Shown here piece after piece: positions 7,488 to 15,946 of a stretch of 26,527 nt of DNA. Under the pieces are notes generated by a model. It ran no database searches and was not told the origin of the DNA. It saw nothing but the letters and a program-made list of their open reading frames with translations. The stretch's first letter is position 1, and every line of letters begins with the position of its first letter. The position numbers and the translations under genes were made by a program. This DNA comes from Prevotellaceae bacterium. GTDB lineage: Bacteria > Bacteroidota > Bacteroidia > Bacteroidales > Bacteroidaceae. Where the stretch lies: positions 1 to 26,527 of the forward strand of contig JAGKTZ010000026.1 in NCBI GenBank assembly GCA_021153165.1. Direction: 5' to 3'.

Positions 7488-8228
7488 TTAAAAATCCTTC
7501 ATACCTTCATAAAAGTCTCGCAAAACGGCGAGTGACTTCAGTTCGGGGAAATTCGGGATATGTATACGATAGAAATCGTTGATGACTGCCAGAAAATGAT
7601 TGCGCTCACTGCCTGAGAAATGAAAGAGATGCATATTTTCGTACCTCATCCTTAGCAGGGTCGGTATCAACTGCGCTTCGCGGGGTTCCAAGTAATCATT
7701 GTGCGTGGGGCGGAATTGTGTATACGAAGCTGTACGCAGATCGAAATAACCTCCACTAATATACAATGGGCGCTCGGGGAATAGCCCAATGAACTTAGTC
7801 AGGCGCAACAAAAACACGAGGTGAAAGTTGGCATACCTATTCGACTTGGCATCCAACCATAATATAGAGTTGTAGAGATAGGAGAAAAGTTCCGGCGACG
7901 AAGGTTCGCTACGCAAAGCATGGTTCAGAAATTCGCCCAGGAACATAGCAATCGTCACCTTCTGCGGCTCCATAGGAATAGAGACTAGCGGTGTAGAAAC
8001 AGACACCGTCTTGGGCGTAACAAGTTTTGCATTCGGCTTTTCTTCCCAGGTCAACTCAACCAAGGACAAGGGAAAGAAGAAAATATGCGTCGATCTAATC
8101 TTTCTGCCACGAGCGATACGAACAGAAAAAGTGCGATAGCCCACTTCCTCTGTCAAGATCTGTGCGATCAAGGTCTCATCATTATATTTCAATGTATTGA
8201 GAACTATGCCTCTTGATTTCGACAACAT
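7488..8228 (-). CDS. recO: DNA repair protein RecO
   Basis: RecO works with RecR and RecF to load RecA onto SSB-coated single-stranded DNA and to anneal strands. The 246-residue product has the N-terminal OB-fold opening SRGIVLNTLKYNDETLIAQILTE with YRTFSVR, followed by the all-helical C-terminal domain (MFLGEFLNHALRSE, LFSYLYNSILWLD, FHLVFLLRLTKFIGLFPE). The length is normal for Bacteroidetes RecO, and the usual Cys zinc cluster is not evident, as is common in this group. It is cytoplasmic. Its promoter at 8278-8308 overlaps the end of the rpsT terminator. Confidence 0.93.
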   Translation of the reverse strand: MLSKSRGIVLNTLKYNDETLIAQILTEEVGYRTFSVRIARGRKIRSTHIFFFPLSLVELTWEEKPNAKLVTPKTVSVSTPLVSIPMEPQKVTIAMFLGEFLNHALRSEPSSPELFSYLYNSILWLDAKSNRYANFHLVFLLRLTKFIGLFPERPLYISGGYFDLRTASYTQFRPTHNDYLEPREAQLIPTLLRMRYENMHLFHFSGSERNHFLAVINDFYRIHIPNFPELKSLAVLRDFYEGMKDF

Positions 8229-8277
8229 TTGCGCTCGTATACGATTTGCTAATACATTGTACGACTGTTTCCTGATT

Positions 8278-8308
8278 CAAAACTACGAATAAAATTTGAA
8301 ACAACAAA
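8278..8308 (-). promoter_or_regulatory. recO promoter overlapping the rpsT terminator
   Basis: The minus strand has TTTG (8305-8308), 19 nt, then TAGTTTTG (8278-8285). The TTTG is the end of the T-run of the rpsT terminator, so the two signals share bases. The start site would be near 8271, leaving a leader of about 42 nt. Confidence 0.7.
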
Positions 8309-8331
8309 AAAGTCGGAACATTGTCCCGACT
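8305..8331 (-). terminator. Intrinsic terminator of rpsT
   Basis: The arms at 8323-8331 and 8311-8319 form a 9-bp stem (one G-U pair) with the 3-nt loop 8320-8322. A run of T follows on the minus strand (8306-8311). It begins 27 nt after the rpsT stop. Confidence 0.9.
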
Positions 8332-8358
8332 GTATCTGTCCACCTTTTTTATTTAGGC

Positions 8359-8613
8359 TTATGCTAAACCATTAACGTGAAGTTGAAGACTTGACTTAAG
8401 GTTTGCAGCTTTGTTCTTGTGGATTGTGTTGTTCTTGGCAAGCTTATCAAGCATCTTTTGCACCTTAGGCAAAAGTTCTACTGCTGCTGCCTTGTCAGTT
8501 GTAGCGCGCAATTTGCGAACAGCGTTACGCATTGTCTTAGCGTAGTATCTGTTGTGAAGTCTGCGTGTCTCTGTCTGACGAATTCTTTTAACAGATGATT
8601 TGTGGTTTGCCAT
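8359..8613 (-). CDS. rpsT: 30S ribosomal protein S20
   Basis: S20 binds 16S rRNA early in assembly of the small subunit. The 84-residue, very basic, helical protein starts MANHKSSVKRIRQTETRR and ends in AANLKSSLQLHVNGLA, matching the family in length and composition. It lies 22 nt downstream of tRNA-Glu with no terminator or promoter between, so both are probably read from the promoter at 8754-8785. A clear terminator follows. Confidence 0.97.
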   Translation of the reverse strand: MANHKSSVKRIRQTETRRLHNRYYAKTMRNAVRKLRATTDKAAAVELLPKVQKMLDKLAKNNTIHKNKAANLKSSLQLHVNGLA

Positions 8614-8635
8614 TTTCTATTGTTTATTTTTTTAG

Positions 8636-8707
8636 TAGTCCCTAGGGGAATCGAACCCCTCTTTTGAGAATGAAAATCTCACGTCCTAACCGATAGACGA
8701 AGGGACC
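8636..8707 (-). tRNA. tRNA-Glu (anticodon UUC)
   Basis: The 72-nt gene folds as a full cloverleaf. The acceptor arms are GGTCCCT and AGGGACT (the first pair is G-U). The anticodon stem TGAGA/TCTCA holds loop TTTTCAT with anticodon TTC (plus-strand 8672-8674), and the T arm is AGGGG-TTCGATT-CCCCT. The discriminator is A and CCA is not encoded. It is the first gene of a unit with rpsT. Confidence 0.97.
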
Positions 8708-8753
8708 AAGCCTTTCTTGCTATCAGCAACCCTCTCGGGCTTGATTGCGAGTG

Positions 8754-8785
8754 CAAAGGTACTGCTTTTTTTTATACCACCAAAA
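8754..8785 (-). promoter_or_regulatory. Promoter of the tRNA-Glu/rpsT unit
   Basis: The minus strand reads TTTTG (8781-8785), a 19-nt spacer and TACCTTTG (8754-8761). The start region CACTCGC is GC-rich and is shared with the promoter at 61-92, as expected of growth-rate-controlled stable-RNA promoters. The leader to the tRNA is about 40 nt. Confidence 0.8.
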
Positions 8786-8935
8786 CATTTCTCACTTTTT
8801 TTTCAAAAAAATGCATTTTTTCTCAATTCAGCCATATTTATTTAGGGGAATGAGACTATTTATGGCTATAAATCACAATCCATTTCTGCGCAGAACCCTT
8901 GTATATATATTATATAATTAGGAGGAGAACTCATA

Positions 8936-9508
8936 TCAATCATCCGAATAATCGACGTTACTATATTGCTGGAAGGCATTCGCTGGATACACAATAGTCA
9001 GATCAAACCGCTTTGCCATTTGCTCCAGATAATATCTGACGGCCTCTTCTGAATACTCCTCTACCCTATCACCCTCGGCTATCGCCTTGACGTGCCACTG
9101 ATTGGGATACATCACCAGTGAAATATGAAGGTCTGTGTTCTGCACTAAGTCATTTTTCGTTTTTACATATTCATAGATGCCGACATAGACCAAGCAGGAA
9201 AGAATGATACCAACAAACACGGCTAAAGCCCACGCATAAGTAATCGATGCATGTGTGCAGACATAAGCACATGTAATAAGAGCTATCAACCCTGTCACCC
9301 CAGACAACATACGACGCAGTGACTTATGATTGTAATACTTGTTACAACACTGCACACACGTAGGATATTCCACCTGAGCACGAATGTGCTTATAGGGATT
9401 GTTGGTTGGGAAATAGTAAATGCGCTTTTGCGCAGAAGCCTCGTCACAAGCTCTACCACAGCAGTGGCACTTGGCTGAATGAGCACCAGAGGGTTTGATT
9501 TGGATCAT
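8936..9508 (-). CDS. Unrecognised zinc-ribbon membrane protein, 190 residues
   Basis: The N-terminus carries two cysteine knuckles, CHCCGRAC (C14, C16, C17, C21) and CVQCC (C51, C54, C55), that could bind one zinc. Two membrane segments follow (about 68-86 and 92-112). The last 75 residues form a soluble alpha/beta domain (DLHISLVMYPNQW, EEAVRYYLEQMAKRFDLTIVYP). With both ends cytoplasmic it would be an inner-membrane protein. It begins one base after the stop of the cyclophilin gene (TGA, one base, ATG), so translation is probably coupled and it seems to be the last gene of the dcw-derived unit. I do not recognise the family. No clear terminator follows: 8884-8895 is a perfect 12-nt palindrome without a T-run. 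Confidence 0.8.
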   Translation of the reverse strand: MIQIKPSGAHSAKCHCCGRACDEASAQKRIYYFPTNNPYKHIRAQVEYPTCVQCCNKYYNHKSLRRMLSGVTGLIALITCAYVCTHASITYAWALAVFVGIILSCLVYVGIYEYVKTKNDLVQNTDLHISLVMYPNQWHVKAIAEGDRVEEYSEEAVRYYLEQMAKRFDLTIVYPANAFQQYSNVDYSDD

Positions 9509-9509
9509 A

Positions 9510-10196
9510 TCATTCTATCACGGCTTTTATGATACGTATATCCCCCAGGGGGCGATCATTATCATCGGTTTCTACAAACTGCATACCATAGACCACTTCA
9601 TCCAACCCCTCGACAACTTCACCAAACACTGTATAGTAGCCATCCAAGTGTGGTGTACCACCAATTTCGCTATACTTTTGTTTCATTTCAGGTGTGATAG
9701 TCATCTTGCCCCCAGTATTGTCTTCAAGTATCTTTCTATATTTCTCCAGCGTTCGTTCGTGTGGAATTCGTCCCCACACGATATAAAACTGCGACCCACT
9801 ACTTCTCTTTTCTGGATTCACTTCATCAGGTTCACGAGCTGCAGCCACAGCGCCACAATGGTGAAAGATTTTGGGCAGACAGATCTCTGCTGGCAATGTA
9901 TATCCAGGGCCACCATCACCAAGCACTTGTCCACCCACAGCATCCTTACTATTAGGATCGCCTGCTTGTATCATAAATTTTTCTATCACACGATGAAATA
10001 GCAATCCATCATAATAGCCTTCACTCGCAAGGCGCAAAAAATTGTCACGATGCTGTGGAGTCTCGTTGAAGAGTGCTATCACGATGTCGCCACGATCTGT
10101 CTGCAAGCGAACACGCCTACGCACATCTTGAGCAAAGGCAGACGGCAAGAGCACACCTAAGCCACATATCAAAAATAAAACTTTAAGCCAACGCAT
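9510..10196 (-). CDS. Secreted cyclophilin-type peptidyl-prolyl isomerase
   Basis: Cyclophilins speed cis-trans isomerisation of X-Pro bonds. Here a Sec signal peptide (cut after PSAFA, about residue 22) places the enzyme in the periplasm. The 228-residue product carries FHRVIEKFMIQAGDP (catalytic Arg in FHR, then the FMIQ motif), GSQFYIVWG in place of the usual GSQFFI, and a C-terminal GYYTVFGEVVEGLDEV. An insert of about 30 residues around EKYRKILEDNTGGKMTIT is common in Bacteroidetes members. It follows ftsW by 32 nt, where murG would normally be, and is followed by the zinc-ribbon gene with a one-base gap. A role in folding envelope proteins is plausible but inferred. Confidence 0.92.
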   Translation of the reverse strand: MRWLKVLFLICGLGVLLPSAFAQDVRRRVRLQTDRGDIVIALFNETPQHRDNFLRLASEGYYDGLLFHRVIEKFMIQAGDPNSKDAVGGQVLGDGGPGYTLPAEICLPKIFHHCGAVAAAREPDEVNPEKRSSGSQFYIVWGRIPHERTLEKYRKILEDNTGGKMTITPEMKQKYSEIGGTPHLDGYYTVFGEVVEGLDEVVYGMQFVETDDNDRPLGDIRIIKAVIE

Positions 10197-10228
10197 AGAC
10201 CTATATATATTATGCCTTTCCTGTAATA

Positions 10229-11512
10229 TTATACCTTTGAAATGGGAACAAGTTCTATTTTACCAGCATCTTCAAGTCTGTTTCGACGTGCATAACGACT
10301 GACACTAAGAATCATACCGAAATAGACACAATTGATAATCGTCGCTGTTCCTCCACGACTGATCAATGGCAGAGTCTGTCCCGTAACAGGGAATAAGCCT
10401 ACAGCCACCATCATATTAATGCTCGCTTGAAATACAAGCAGTATAGCTAACCCCATACATAGGAATGCCGGGAAGTTTCGTTCACACCGACTGGCCAAAC
10501 GCCCAGCTCGGAACAGGAGTATTATATATAATAGTACGACAAGTATTCCTCCCTCGATACCGAGTTCCTCAATAATTATGGCATAGATATAGTCAGAATA
10601 AGCTTGATAGAGATTGTCGCGCTCTACAGAATTGCCAGGCATTCGCCCTACGACATTGCTCGATGCCACTGCCACGTAGGCACGTCCCACCTGTGGATTC
10701 TCGCGAATAAACTGCGCTGCTTCTTCCTTGCTGCCTTTCTCAATACCGCTACCATCATCTCTGTCGGAAGAGAACATATCCGTGATACGTTCGGTCCAGG
10801 TGTCAAAACGGTGGAATACGGTTTCGTATAGTACGCCATCTTTGGGCACAGCAAAAGCCAATGCTACTGTCAATACCACTATTGTCACACCAGAAGCAAC
10901 GAGTTTGCCCAATTGTTTCCAAGGCACACGTCCGACCACCATCATTGCAAAAACCACAGCAAACAGGATTGCTGCTGTAGAGAGGTTTTCGGTAAAGATG
11001 AGCAGGCACACAGGGACGGTGACATAAAGGATTTGCTTGAAGGCCTTAGGATGCGCTCCCTCTTCGCGTTGCGAGTTGCCCAGGATCAGTGCTACGGCGG
11101 TGATCACAACACCCTTGGCCAACTCTGAGGGTTGGAAACTAAATGCGCCCAGGGGGATCCAGCGCGAACTATTATTGACATCTCCACCGATGAAGAATGT
11201 CAGAATCAAAAGCCCTACACACAATGGCCATCCCAATATGGGGACCAGCTTGAAGATACGGCAAGGGATTTTGTGCACAATAACACAGAGCACAATACCT
11301 ACTGTCAAGAAGGTGGCTTGCTTGATCAAGGGAGATAGATAGTTGCCGCTTTTGAAAGACAAAGTACTTCCTGCGCTATATACCTCGACCACAGAGATCA
11401 GGCACAAGAGGAAGAAGACGGTCCAAATAATGGAGTCGCCTTGCAGTATTTTCTTTAACGTAAAGTGTCTACGGGGCGTCGTTTCCAAAGACGCATTTTC
11501 CAGTTCTGTCAT
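10229..11512 (-). CDS. ftsW: Septal SEDS glycosyltransferase FtsW
   Basis: FtsW polymerises lipid II at the division site together with its partner penicillin-binding protein, here the FtsI encoded upstream. The 427-residue product has about ten membrane segments and the SEDS signatures NNSSRWIPLGAFSFQPSELAKG, PGNSVERDNLYQAYSDYIYA with its catalytic Asp and IIEELG, and a C-terminal GLFPVTGQTLPLISRGGTA. A long periplasmic loop lies before the catalytic motif. The N-terminus of about 25 residues is cytoplasmic. The gene is 66 nt downstream of murD. In the usual cluster murG would follow, but here it does not. RodA is the alternative, and cluster position favours FtsW. Confidence 0.93.
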   Translation of the reverse strand: MTELENASLETTPRRHFTLKKILQGDSIIWTVFFLLCLISVVEVYSAGSTLSFKSGNYLSPLIKQATFLTVGIVLCVIVHKIPCRIFKLVPILGWPLCVGLLILTFFIGGDVNNSSRWIPLGAFSFQPSELAKGVVITAVALILGNSQREEGAHPKAFKQILYVTVPVCLLIFTENLSTAAILFAVVFAMMVVGRVPWKQLGKLVASGVTIVVLTVALAFAVPKDGVLYETVFHRFDTWTERITDMFSSDRDDGSGIEKGSKEEAAQFIRENPQVGRAYVAVASSNVVGRMPGNSVERDNLYQAYSDYIYAIIIEELGIEGGILVVLLYIILLFRAGRLASRCERNFPAFLCMGLAILLVFQASINMMVAVGLFPVTGQTLPLISRGGTATIINCVYFGMILSVSRYARRNRLEDAGKIELVPISKV

Positions 11513-11578
11513 TATATGTAGGGATTGAGAGATTGAGTTTTTTAATGGGAGGGTTGAGAAAGGACGGTGACTGAAGAG

Positions 11579-12907
11579 TTAAAGTTCGTGCACACGTTCT
11601 TTGAATTGCTCGCCACGGTCTTCCATATTTCGGAAGAGGTCGAAGCTGGCACAACAGGGGCTCAGCAATACCGTATCGCCGTGCTCTGCATATTGTGCAC
11701 AAGCGGCTACACAGTCTGCCATGTTATTTGTATCAGAGATGGCTACACCAAGGCCGTCAAACACCTGATGCAATTTGCTATTGTCTGCACCCAGGAAGAC
11801 CAACGCACGGCACTTTTCCTTCACCAATGGGACGATAGCGCTATAGTCATTACCTTTGTCCTTACCACCAATGATCAATACGACGGGGGTCTTCATACTA
11901 TCCAGTGCACAATAGCAGGCATCTACGTTGGTCGCCTTCGAGTCGTTGATATAGGTTACACCGTCGACTGTGCGTACAAACTCCAAACGATGTTCTACGC
12001 CGGGGAAGTCGCCCAGGGCTTCGATGATAACGTCCATCCCTACCCCAGCACTTGATGCGGCTAATATTGCAGAGAGGCAGTTACGCAGATTGTGTTTACC
12101 CTTCAACGAGAGTCTATCCAATGGGATATCCAATATTTCGGGCACTTCGACATGGCAAGCATCGCCTTGAGCATAGCCCACGCTGCCTTGTTCTGCCGTA
12201 TCCGAGAAACCGAGTTGGCGGCAAGCGGGTTTCATCTTTTTCAGTTCAAGTGAGATATAGTCGTCGCCCATCCAATAGACAAAGGTATCCTCAGGGCGCT
12301 GATTTTGCAGGATGCGCATCTTGGACTCCACGTAGTTTTGCATACAGAAATCGTAGCGGTCCAAATGGTCGGGTGTGATGTTGAGGAGAACGGCGATGTC
12401 GGCGCGGAAGTCGTACATATTGTCCAGTTGGAAGGAGGAGAGTTCGAGGACATACCATTCTCGGGGAGACTCTGCCACCTGACGCGCCAGACTGTGCCCA
12501 ATATTGCCTGCCAGGCCTACATCATACCCTGCCTTTTTCAGAATGTGATAGATCAGCGATGTCGTAGTCGTCTTGCCATTGCTACCTGTGATGCACAACA
12601 TCTTGGCATCGGTATATCTGCCGGCAAATTCGATTTCGCTCAGTATCGGCGTGCCCTTTTCCAAGAAGGCACGCACCACGGGCACGGTGTCGGGGATGCC
12701 GGGGCTTTTCACCACCTCGTCGGCGTCCATCACGCGCTCCAGGGTGTGTCCACCCTCTTCCCACTCGATGTGATATTGATCGAGGGTGGCTTTGAATTTA
12801 TCTTTGATGGGGCCATTGTCGGTCACGAAGACGTCGTAGCCCTTTTGTTGTGCAAGGATGGCTGCGCCTACTCCACTTTCGGCAGCACCAAGAACGACTA
12901 ATTTCAT
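11579..12907 (-). CDS. murD: UDP-N-acetylmuramoyl-L-alanine:D-glutamate ligase MurD
   Basis: MurD adds D-glutamate to UDP-MurNAc-L-Ala using ATP in the cytoplasm. The 442-residue product has an N-terminal Rossmann-like domain (LVVLGAAESGVGAAIL), the ATP loop ITGSNGKTTTTS (106-117), LELSSFQLD, NITPDHLDRY, the hinge HRLEFV with YINDSKATN, and a C-terminal domain with IIGGKDKG and LLSPCCASFDLF. The last motif is diagnostic of MurD among Mur ligases. It is separated from mraY by 151 nt that contain a terminator-like dispersed element (12962-13048). Its first half is noticeably more GC-rich than the ftsI gene of the same cluster. Confidence 0.97.
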   Translation of the reverse strand: MKLVVLGAAESGVGAAILAQQKGYDVFVTDNGPIKDKFKATLDQYHIEWEEGGHTLERVMDADEVVKSPGIPDTVPVVRAFLEKGTPILSEIEFAGRYTDAKMLCITGSNGKTTTTSLIYHILKKAGYDVGLAGNIGHSLARQVAESPREWYVLELSSFQLDNMYDFRADIAVLLNITPDHLDRYDFCMQNYVESKMRILQNQRPEDTFVYWMGDDYISLELKKMKPACRQLGFSDTAEQGSVGYAQGDACHVEVPEILDIPLDRLSLKGKHNLRNCLSAILAASSAGVGMDVIIEALGDFPGVEHRLEFVRTVDGVTYINDSKATNVDACYCALDSMKTPVVLIIGGKDKGNDYSAIVPLVKEKCRALVFLGADNSKLHQVFDGLGVAISDTNNMADCVAACAQYAEHGDTVLLSPCCASFDLFRNMEDRGEQFKERVHEL

Positions 12908-12961
12908 ACGATATATTGTGGTGTGTATGATGACTATTTTGTGGGCGAAAAAGGAGGCCTC

Positions 12962-13048
12962 AAAAAAAACCGTTCCGGAATTTCAAAAAACCTAGACCTT
13001 TTTCAACGAGACGGCGCGAAATTTTCACGAGACGTTGCGGTTTTTTTT
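12962..13048 (-). repeat. Dispersed structured intergenic element, copy A (between mraY and murD)
   Basis: The ends form a perfect 11-bp inverted repeat: A8CCG (12962-12972) and CGGT8 (13038-13048). The interior carries the core TTTTTCAACGAGACGGCGCG followed by AAATTTTCAC (plus-strand 12999-13028), shared with copies B and C. Two near direct repeats, TTTTCAACGAGACG and TTTTCACGAGACG, lie within it. On either strand the stem ends in a run of eight T, so it resembles a two-way terminator. Homology to copy C continues outside the stem toward the mraY stop. Confidence 0.7.
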
Positions 13049-13058
13049 CACCCCCGAA

Positions 13059-14330
13059 TCAGCGTACTTTTAATGTTATTATAGTAATTGCCGCAAGTAT
13101 GATTGTGGTGATCCAGAAGCGCACCGTAATCTTCGACTCATGCCAAGCGCCGCGGGGCCAGTTGCCCAGCAGATATTTGCAGTCGGGCACCATCTGTTCG
13201 GGCAGGGTGCGGAAGGCATCGTGAATAGGCGTGCGCTTGAAGATGCGGCGGCATTGGCCGCGCTTCTTGTAGAATTTGAAGTATTCTACTTGCAAAATCA
13301 CACTGAGGCTTTCAAACAGGAAGATACCGCACAAGACGGGGATCAACAATTCCTTGTGAATGATGATAGCCAGTACTGCGATCAAACCACCAATGGTGAG
13401 CGAACCCGTATCGCCCATGAAGATTTGCGCAGGATAAGCATTGTACCATAGGAAACCTATCAATGCGCCGACCATAGCACAGATGAATATCACGAGTTCC
13501 TCGGAACCGGGTATATACATTATGTTCAGATAGCCAGCATACTCTATGTGACTCGAGACGTAAGCCAATATCCCCAGCGCGACACAGATGATGGCGGAAT
13601 TGCCTGCTGCCATCCCGTCCATCCCGTCATTGAGATTAGCACCATTAGACACCGAGGCAATCACCAATATGGTCATAATCACGAAGAGCACCCATCCGGC
13701 CTGCTCCTTGTACTTGCCCATAAAGGACATTACTTCTGCATAGTCCAGGTTGTTGTTCTTTACAAAGGGGATAGTGGTCTTTGTGGACTTGACTACCTCT
13801 TCTTTGTGTACGACATGAGCAACGGCTCCACTTGTCTGCACCTTGACATTCTCACGAATCACAGCATCGGGACTAAGATAAAGGGTTACCCCCACGACCA
13901 AGCCCAAAACCATTTGACCCAAGAGTTTGAACTTACCGGACAAGCCATCCTTCTTTTTCTTGAAGATCTTGATGTAGTCATCCAAAAAGCCAATGCAACC
14001 TAACCACACCGTAGACACGAGCATCAGTATCATATATACATTGCGCAAACGGCCCAGCAACAGACAAGGCACCAGAATGGCTACGATGATAATGATACCA
14101 CCCATAGAAGGTACGCCCACCTTCTTGACGCCGTATGGATCGATGCTGACATCACGTTGCGTTTCGCTGATGTTACGGCGCTTCATGAATTTGATAAACT
14201 TCTCGCCAAACCAAGCAGAGATAATAAGCGCAAAGATGAGCGCCAGCAATGAACGGAATGATACATATGACCAGAGGTGAGATCCCGGTACGCCCCATTC
14301 TCCTAATAGACGAAATAAGTAGTAAAGCAC
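13059..14330 (-). CDS. mraY: Phospho-MurNAc-pentapeptide transferase MraY
   Basis: MraY moves phospho-MurNAc-pentapeptide from UDP to undecaprenyl phosphate, forming lipid I at the inner membrane. The 423-residue product has about ten membrane segments and the family motifs ETQRDVSIDPYGVKKVGVPS with MGG, GFLDDYIKI (D117-D118), NLNDGMDGMAAG, FMGDTGSL and TPIHDAFRTL in place of the E. coli HHH motif. It is about 60 residues longer than E. coli MraY, owing to a periplasmic insert around VQTSGAVAHVVHKEEV, which is usual for Bacteroidetes. It sits 86 nt after murE in cluster order. Confidence 0.97.
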   Translation of the reverse strand: MLYYLFRLLGEWGVPGSHLWSYVSFRSLLALIFALIISAWFGEKFIKFMKRRNISETQRDVSIDPYGVKKVGVPSMGGIIIIVAILVPCLLLGRLRNVYMILMLVSTVWLGCIGFLDDYIKIFKKKKDGLSGKFKLLGQMVLGLVVGVTLYLSPDAVIRENVKVQTSGAVAHVVHKEEVVKSTKTTIPFVKNNNLDYAEVMSFMGKYKEQAGWVLFVIMTILVIASVSNGANLNDGMDGMAAGNSAIICVALGILAYVSSHIEYAGYLNIMYIPGSEELVIFICAMVGALIGFLWYNAYPAQIFMGDTGSLTIGGLIAVLAIIIHKELLIPVLCGIFLFESLSVILQVEYFKFYKKRGQCRRIFKRTPIHDAFRTLPEQMVPDCKYLLGNWPRGAWHESKITVRFWITTIILAAITIITLKVR

Positions 14331-14416
14331 AGCTATTTAATTATTATATATAGTAACGGTTTCTATTGTTCTATTTGTTTTATCTACGCATCTTGCATCA
14401 GTCAGTAGTCTGCGCC

Positions 14417-15886
14417 CTATTCTCCTTGGGCTGGCATACCGAATGCAAGGCGCACTTCTTCGTGATCGTCGAAATGATGCTTCACGCCCTCGATTTCTTG
14501 ATAGGGTTCGTGACCCTTTCCTGCCACCAGAATAACATCGCCTGGCTGAGCCAAAGCCGCCGCCGTACGAATCGCTTCGCGGCGATCAACGATAGAGAGG
14601 GTGCGTTGTCTTTGTGTATCATCAAGGCCAGCCAACATATCATTGATGATATCTTGGGGTTGTTCGAAACGTGGATTATCACTGGTGATGATCACTTGGT
14701 CACTGCCTTTCGCAGCTTCCTGTGCCATCAGTGGACGTTTGCCTTTGTCACGATTACCGCCCGCACCACATACGGTGATGACACGAGACTTACCGCGCAC
14801 GATCTCATTGATCGCAGACAATACATTTTCCAGCGCATCTGGCGTGTGTGCATAATCGATCACTGCGCTTACACCCTTTGGCGAGCGAATGGTCTCGAAT
14901 CGTCCGTTCACGGGATGCAGTGACGACAATACGCACAGAGTTTCTGCCTTTTCCTTACCCAACATCAACGCTGCGCCATATACTGCCAACAAATTTGACA
15001 CATTGAAGCGACCAACAAAGCGCACGCTCACTTCTTGTTCGTCTATATCGAGCAACATGCCTTCGATACTTTCTTCAAGGATTTTACCCTTGAAATCTGC
15101 AGCAGTGCGCGTAGAATAAAGACGTTGCTTCGCGGCACAATTCTGTAGCATCACTTCACCATTCTTGTCGTCTGCGTTGCTGATGGCAAAGGCTTCTTTT
15201 GACAAACCGTCGAAGAATGCTTTCTTGGCGTCGCGATAGTTCTCGAAAGTTTCGTGATAATCCAAATGATCGCGGGTCAGATTGGTGAAGATACCGCCTG
15301 CGAACTGCAAGCCGCCGATGCGGTGCTGATGGATGGCATGGCTGCTGCATTCCATAAAGGCATATTCGCAACCAGCTTCTACCATTTCGGCCAACAGTTT
15401 ATTCAGCGTCACAGCATCAGGCGTGGTGTGGTCAGCAGGAACTGGAACGTCGTCAATATAATTGCATACTGTAGAGCAAAGTCCACACTTGTGACCAAAA
15501 GCTCTAAAAGTCTGATACAGCAAAGTAGCAATCGTCGTCTTGCCATTAGTACCTGTCACGCCGACCAGTTTAAGTTTTTTCGAGGGTTCGCCGTAGAAAT
15601 TTGTTGCGGCAACACCTGCGTAGCGCTCGGTGTCGGTAGTTTGCACATACACTACACCAGCTTGGGGTGCTGTGGGAAGAGCGTCACTCTGCAATACGGC
15701 AACGGCACCATTTTCCAACGCCTTGTTGATATAGGCATGACCATCGACTTGCGTACCTTTGACTGCGACAAAAAGATCTCCCGCCTTCACACGACGTGAG
15801 TCTATGCAAATGCCAGTTACCGTGGTTTGCAAATCACCACATACGGCAGTGGTGGGAACATTGTGTAGTATTTTTGCTAATTGCAT
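14417..15886 (-). CDS. murE: UDP-MurNAc-L-Ala-D-Glu:meso-diaminopimelate ligase MurE
   Basis: MurE adds the third residue of the peptidoglycan stem peptide. The 489-residue product has the N-terminal substrate domain (GICIDSRRVKAGDLFVA), the ATP loop VTGTNGKTTIATL (110-122), NLTRDHLDYHETFENYRDAK, the hinge RFETI with VIDYAHTPDALE and the C-terminal domain with GAGGNRDKGKRP. The motif DNPR at 403-406 marks enzymes that add meso-diaminopimelate rather than lysine, so a DAP-type wall is predicted. The end GKGHEPYQEI is typical. It follows ftsI by 60 nt. The ATG at 15886 gives the expected N-terminus. Confidence 0.97.
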   Translation of the reverse strand: MQLAKILHNVPTTAVCGDLQTTVTGICIDSRRVKAGDLFVAVKGTQVDGHAYINKALENGAVAVLQSDALPTAPQAGVVYVQTTDTERYAGVAATNFYGEPSKKLKLVGVTGTNGKTTIATLLYQTFRAFGHKCGLCSTVCNYIDDVPVPADHTTPDAVTLNKLLAEMVEAGCEYAFMECSSHAIHQHRIGGLQFAGGIFTNLTRDHLDYHETFENYRDAKKAFFDGLSKEAFAISNADDKNGEVMLQNCAAKQRLYSTRTAADFKGKILEESIEGMLLDIDEQEVSVRFVGRFNVSNLLAVYGAALMLGKEKAETLCVLSSLHPVNGRFETIRSPKGVSAVIDYAHTPDALENVLSAINEIVRGKSRVITVCGAGGNRDKGKRPLMAQEAAKGSDQVIITSDNPRFEQPQDIINDMLAGLDDTQRQRTLSIVDRREAIRTAAALAQPGDVILVAGKGHEPYQEIEGVKHHFDDHEEVRLAFGMPAQGE

Positions 15887-15946
15887 ATACCTATTCTATA
15901 TTATTGTAAGTATTATAAATTTTCGTTTACGCTAATTTGAGCGGAT

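Noticed and set aside
8884..8895. Perfect palindrome TTCTGCGCAGAA after the zinc-ribbon gene as a terminator or attachment site
   Set aside because: There is no loop and no T-run, and I see no second copy. A 12-nt palindrome alone is weak evidence.
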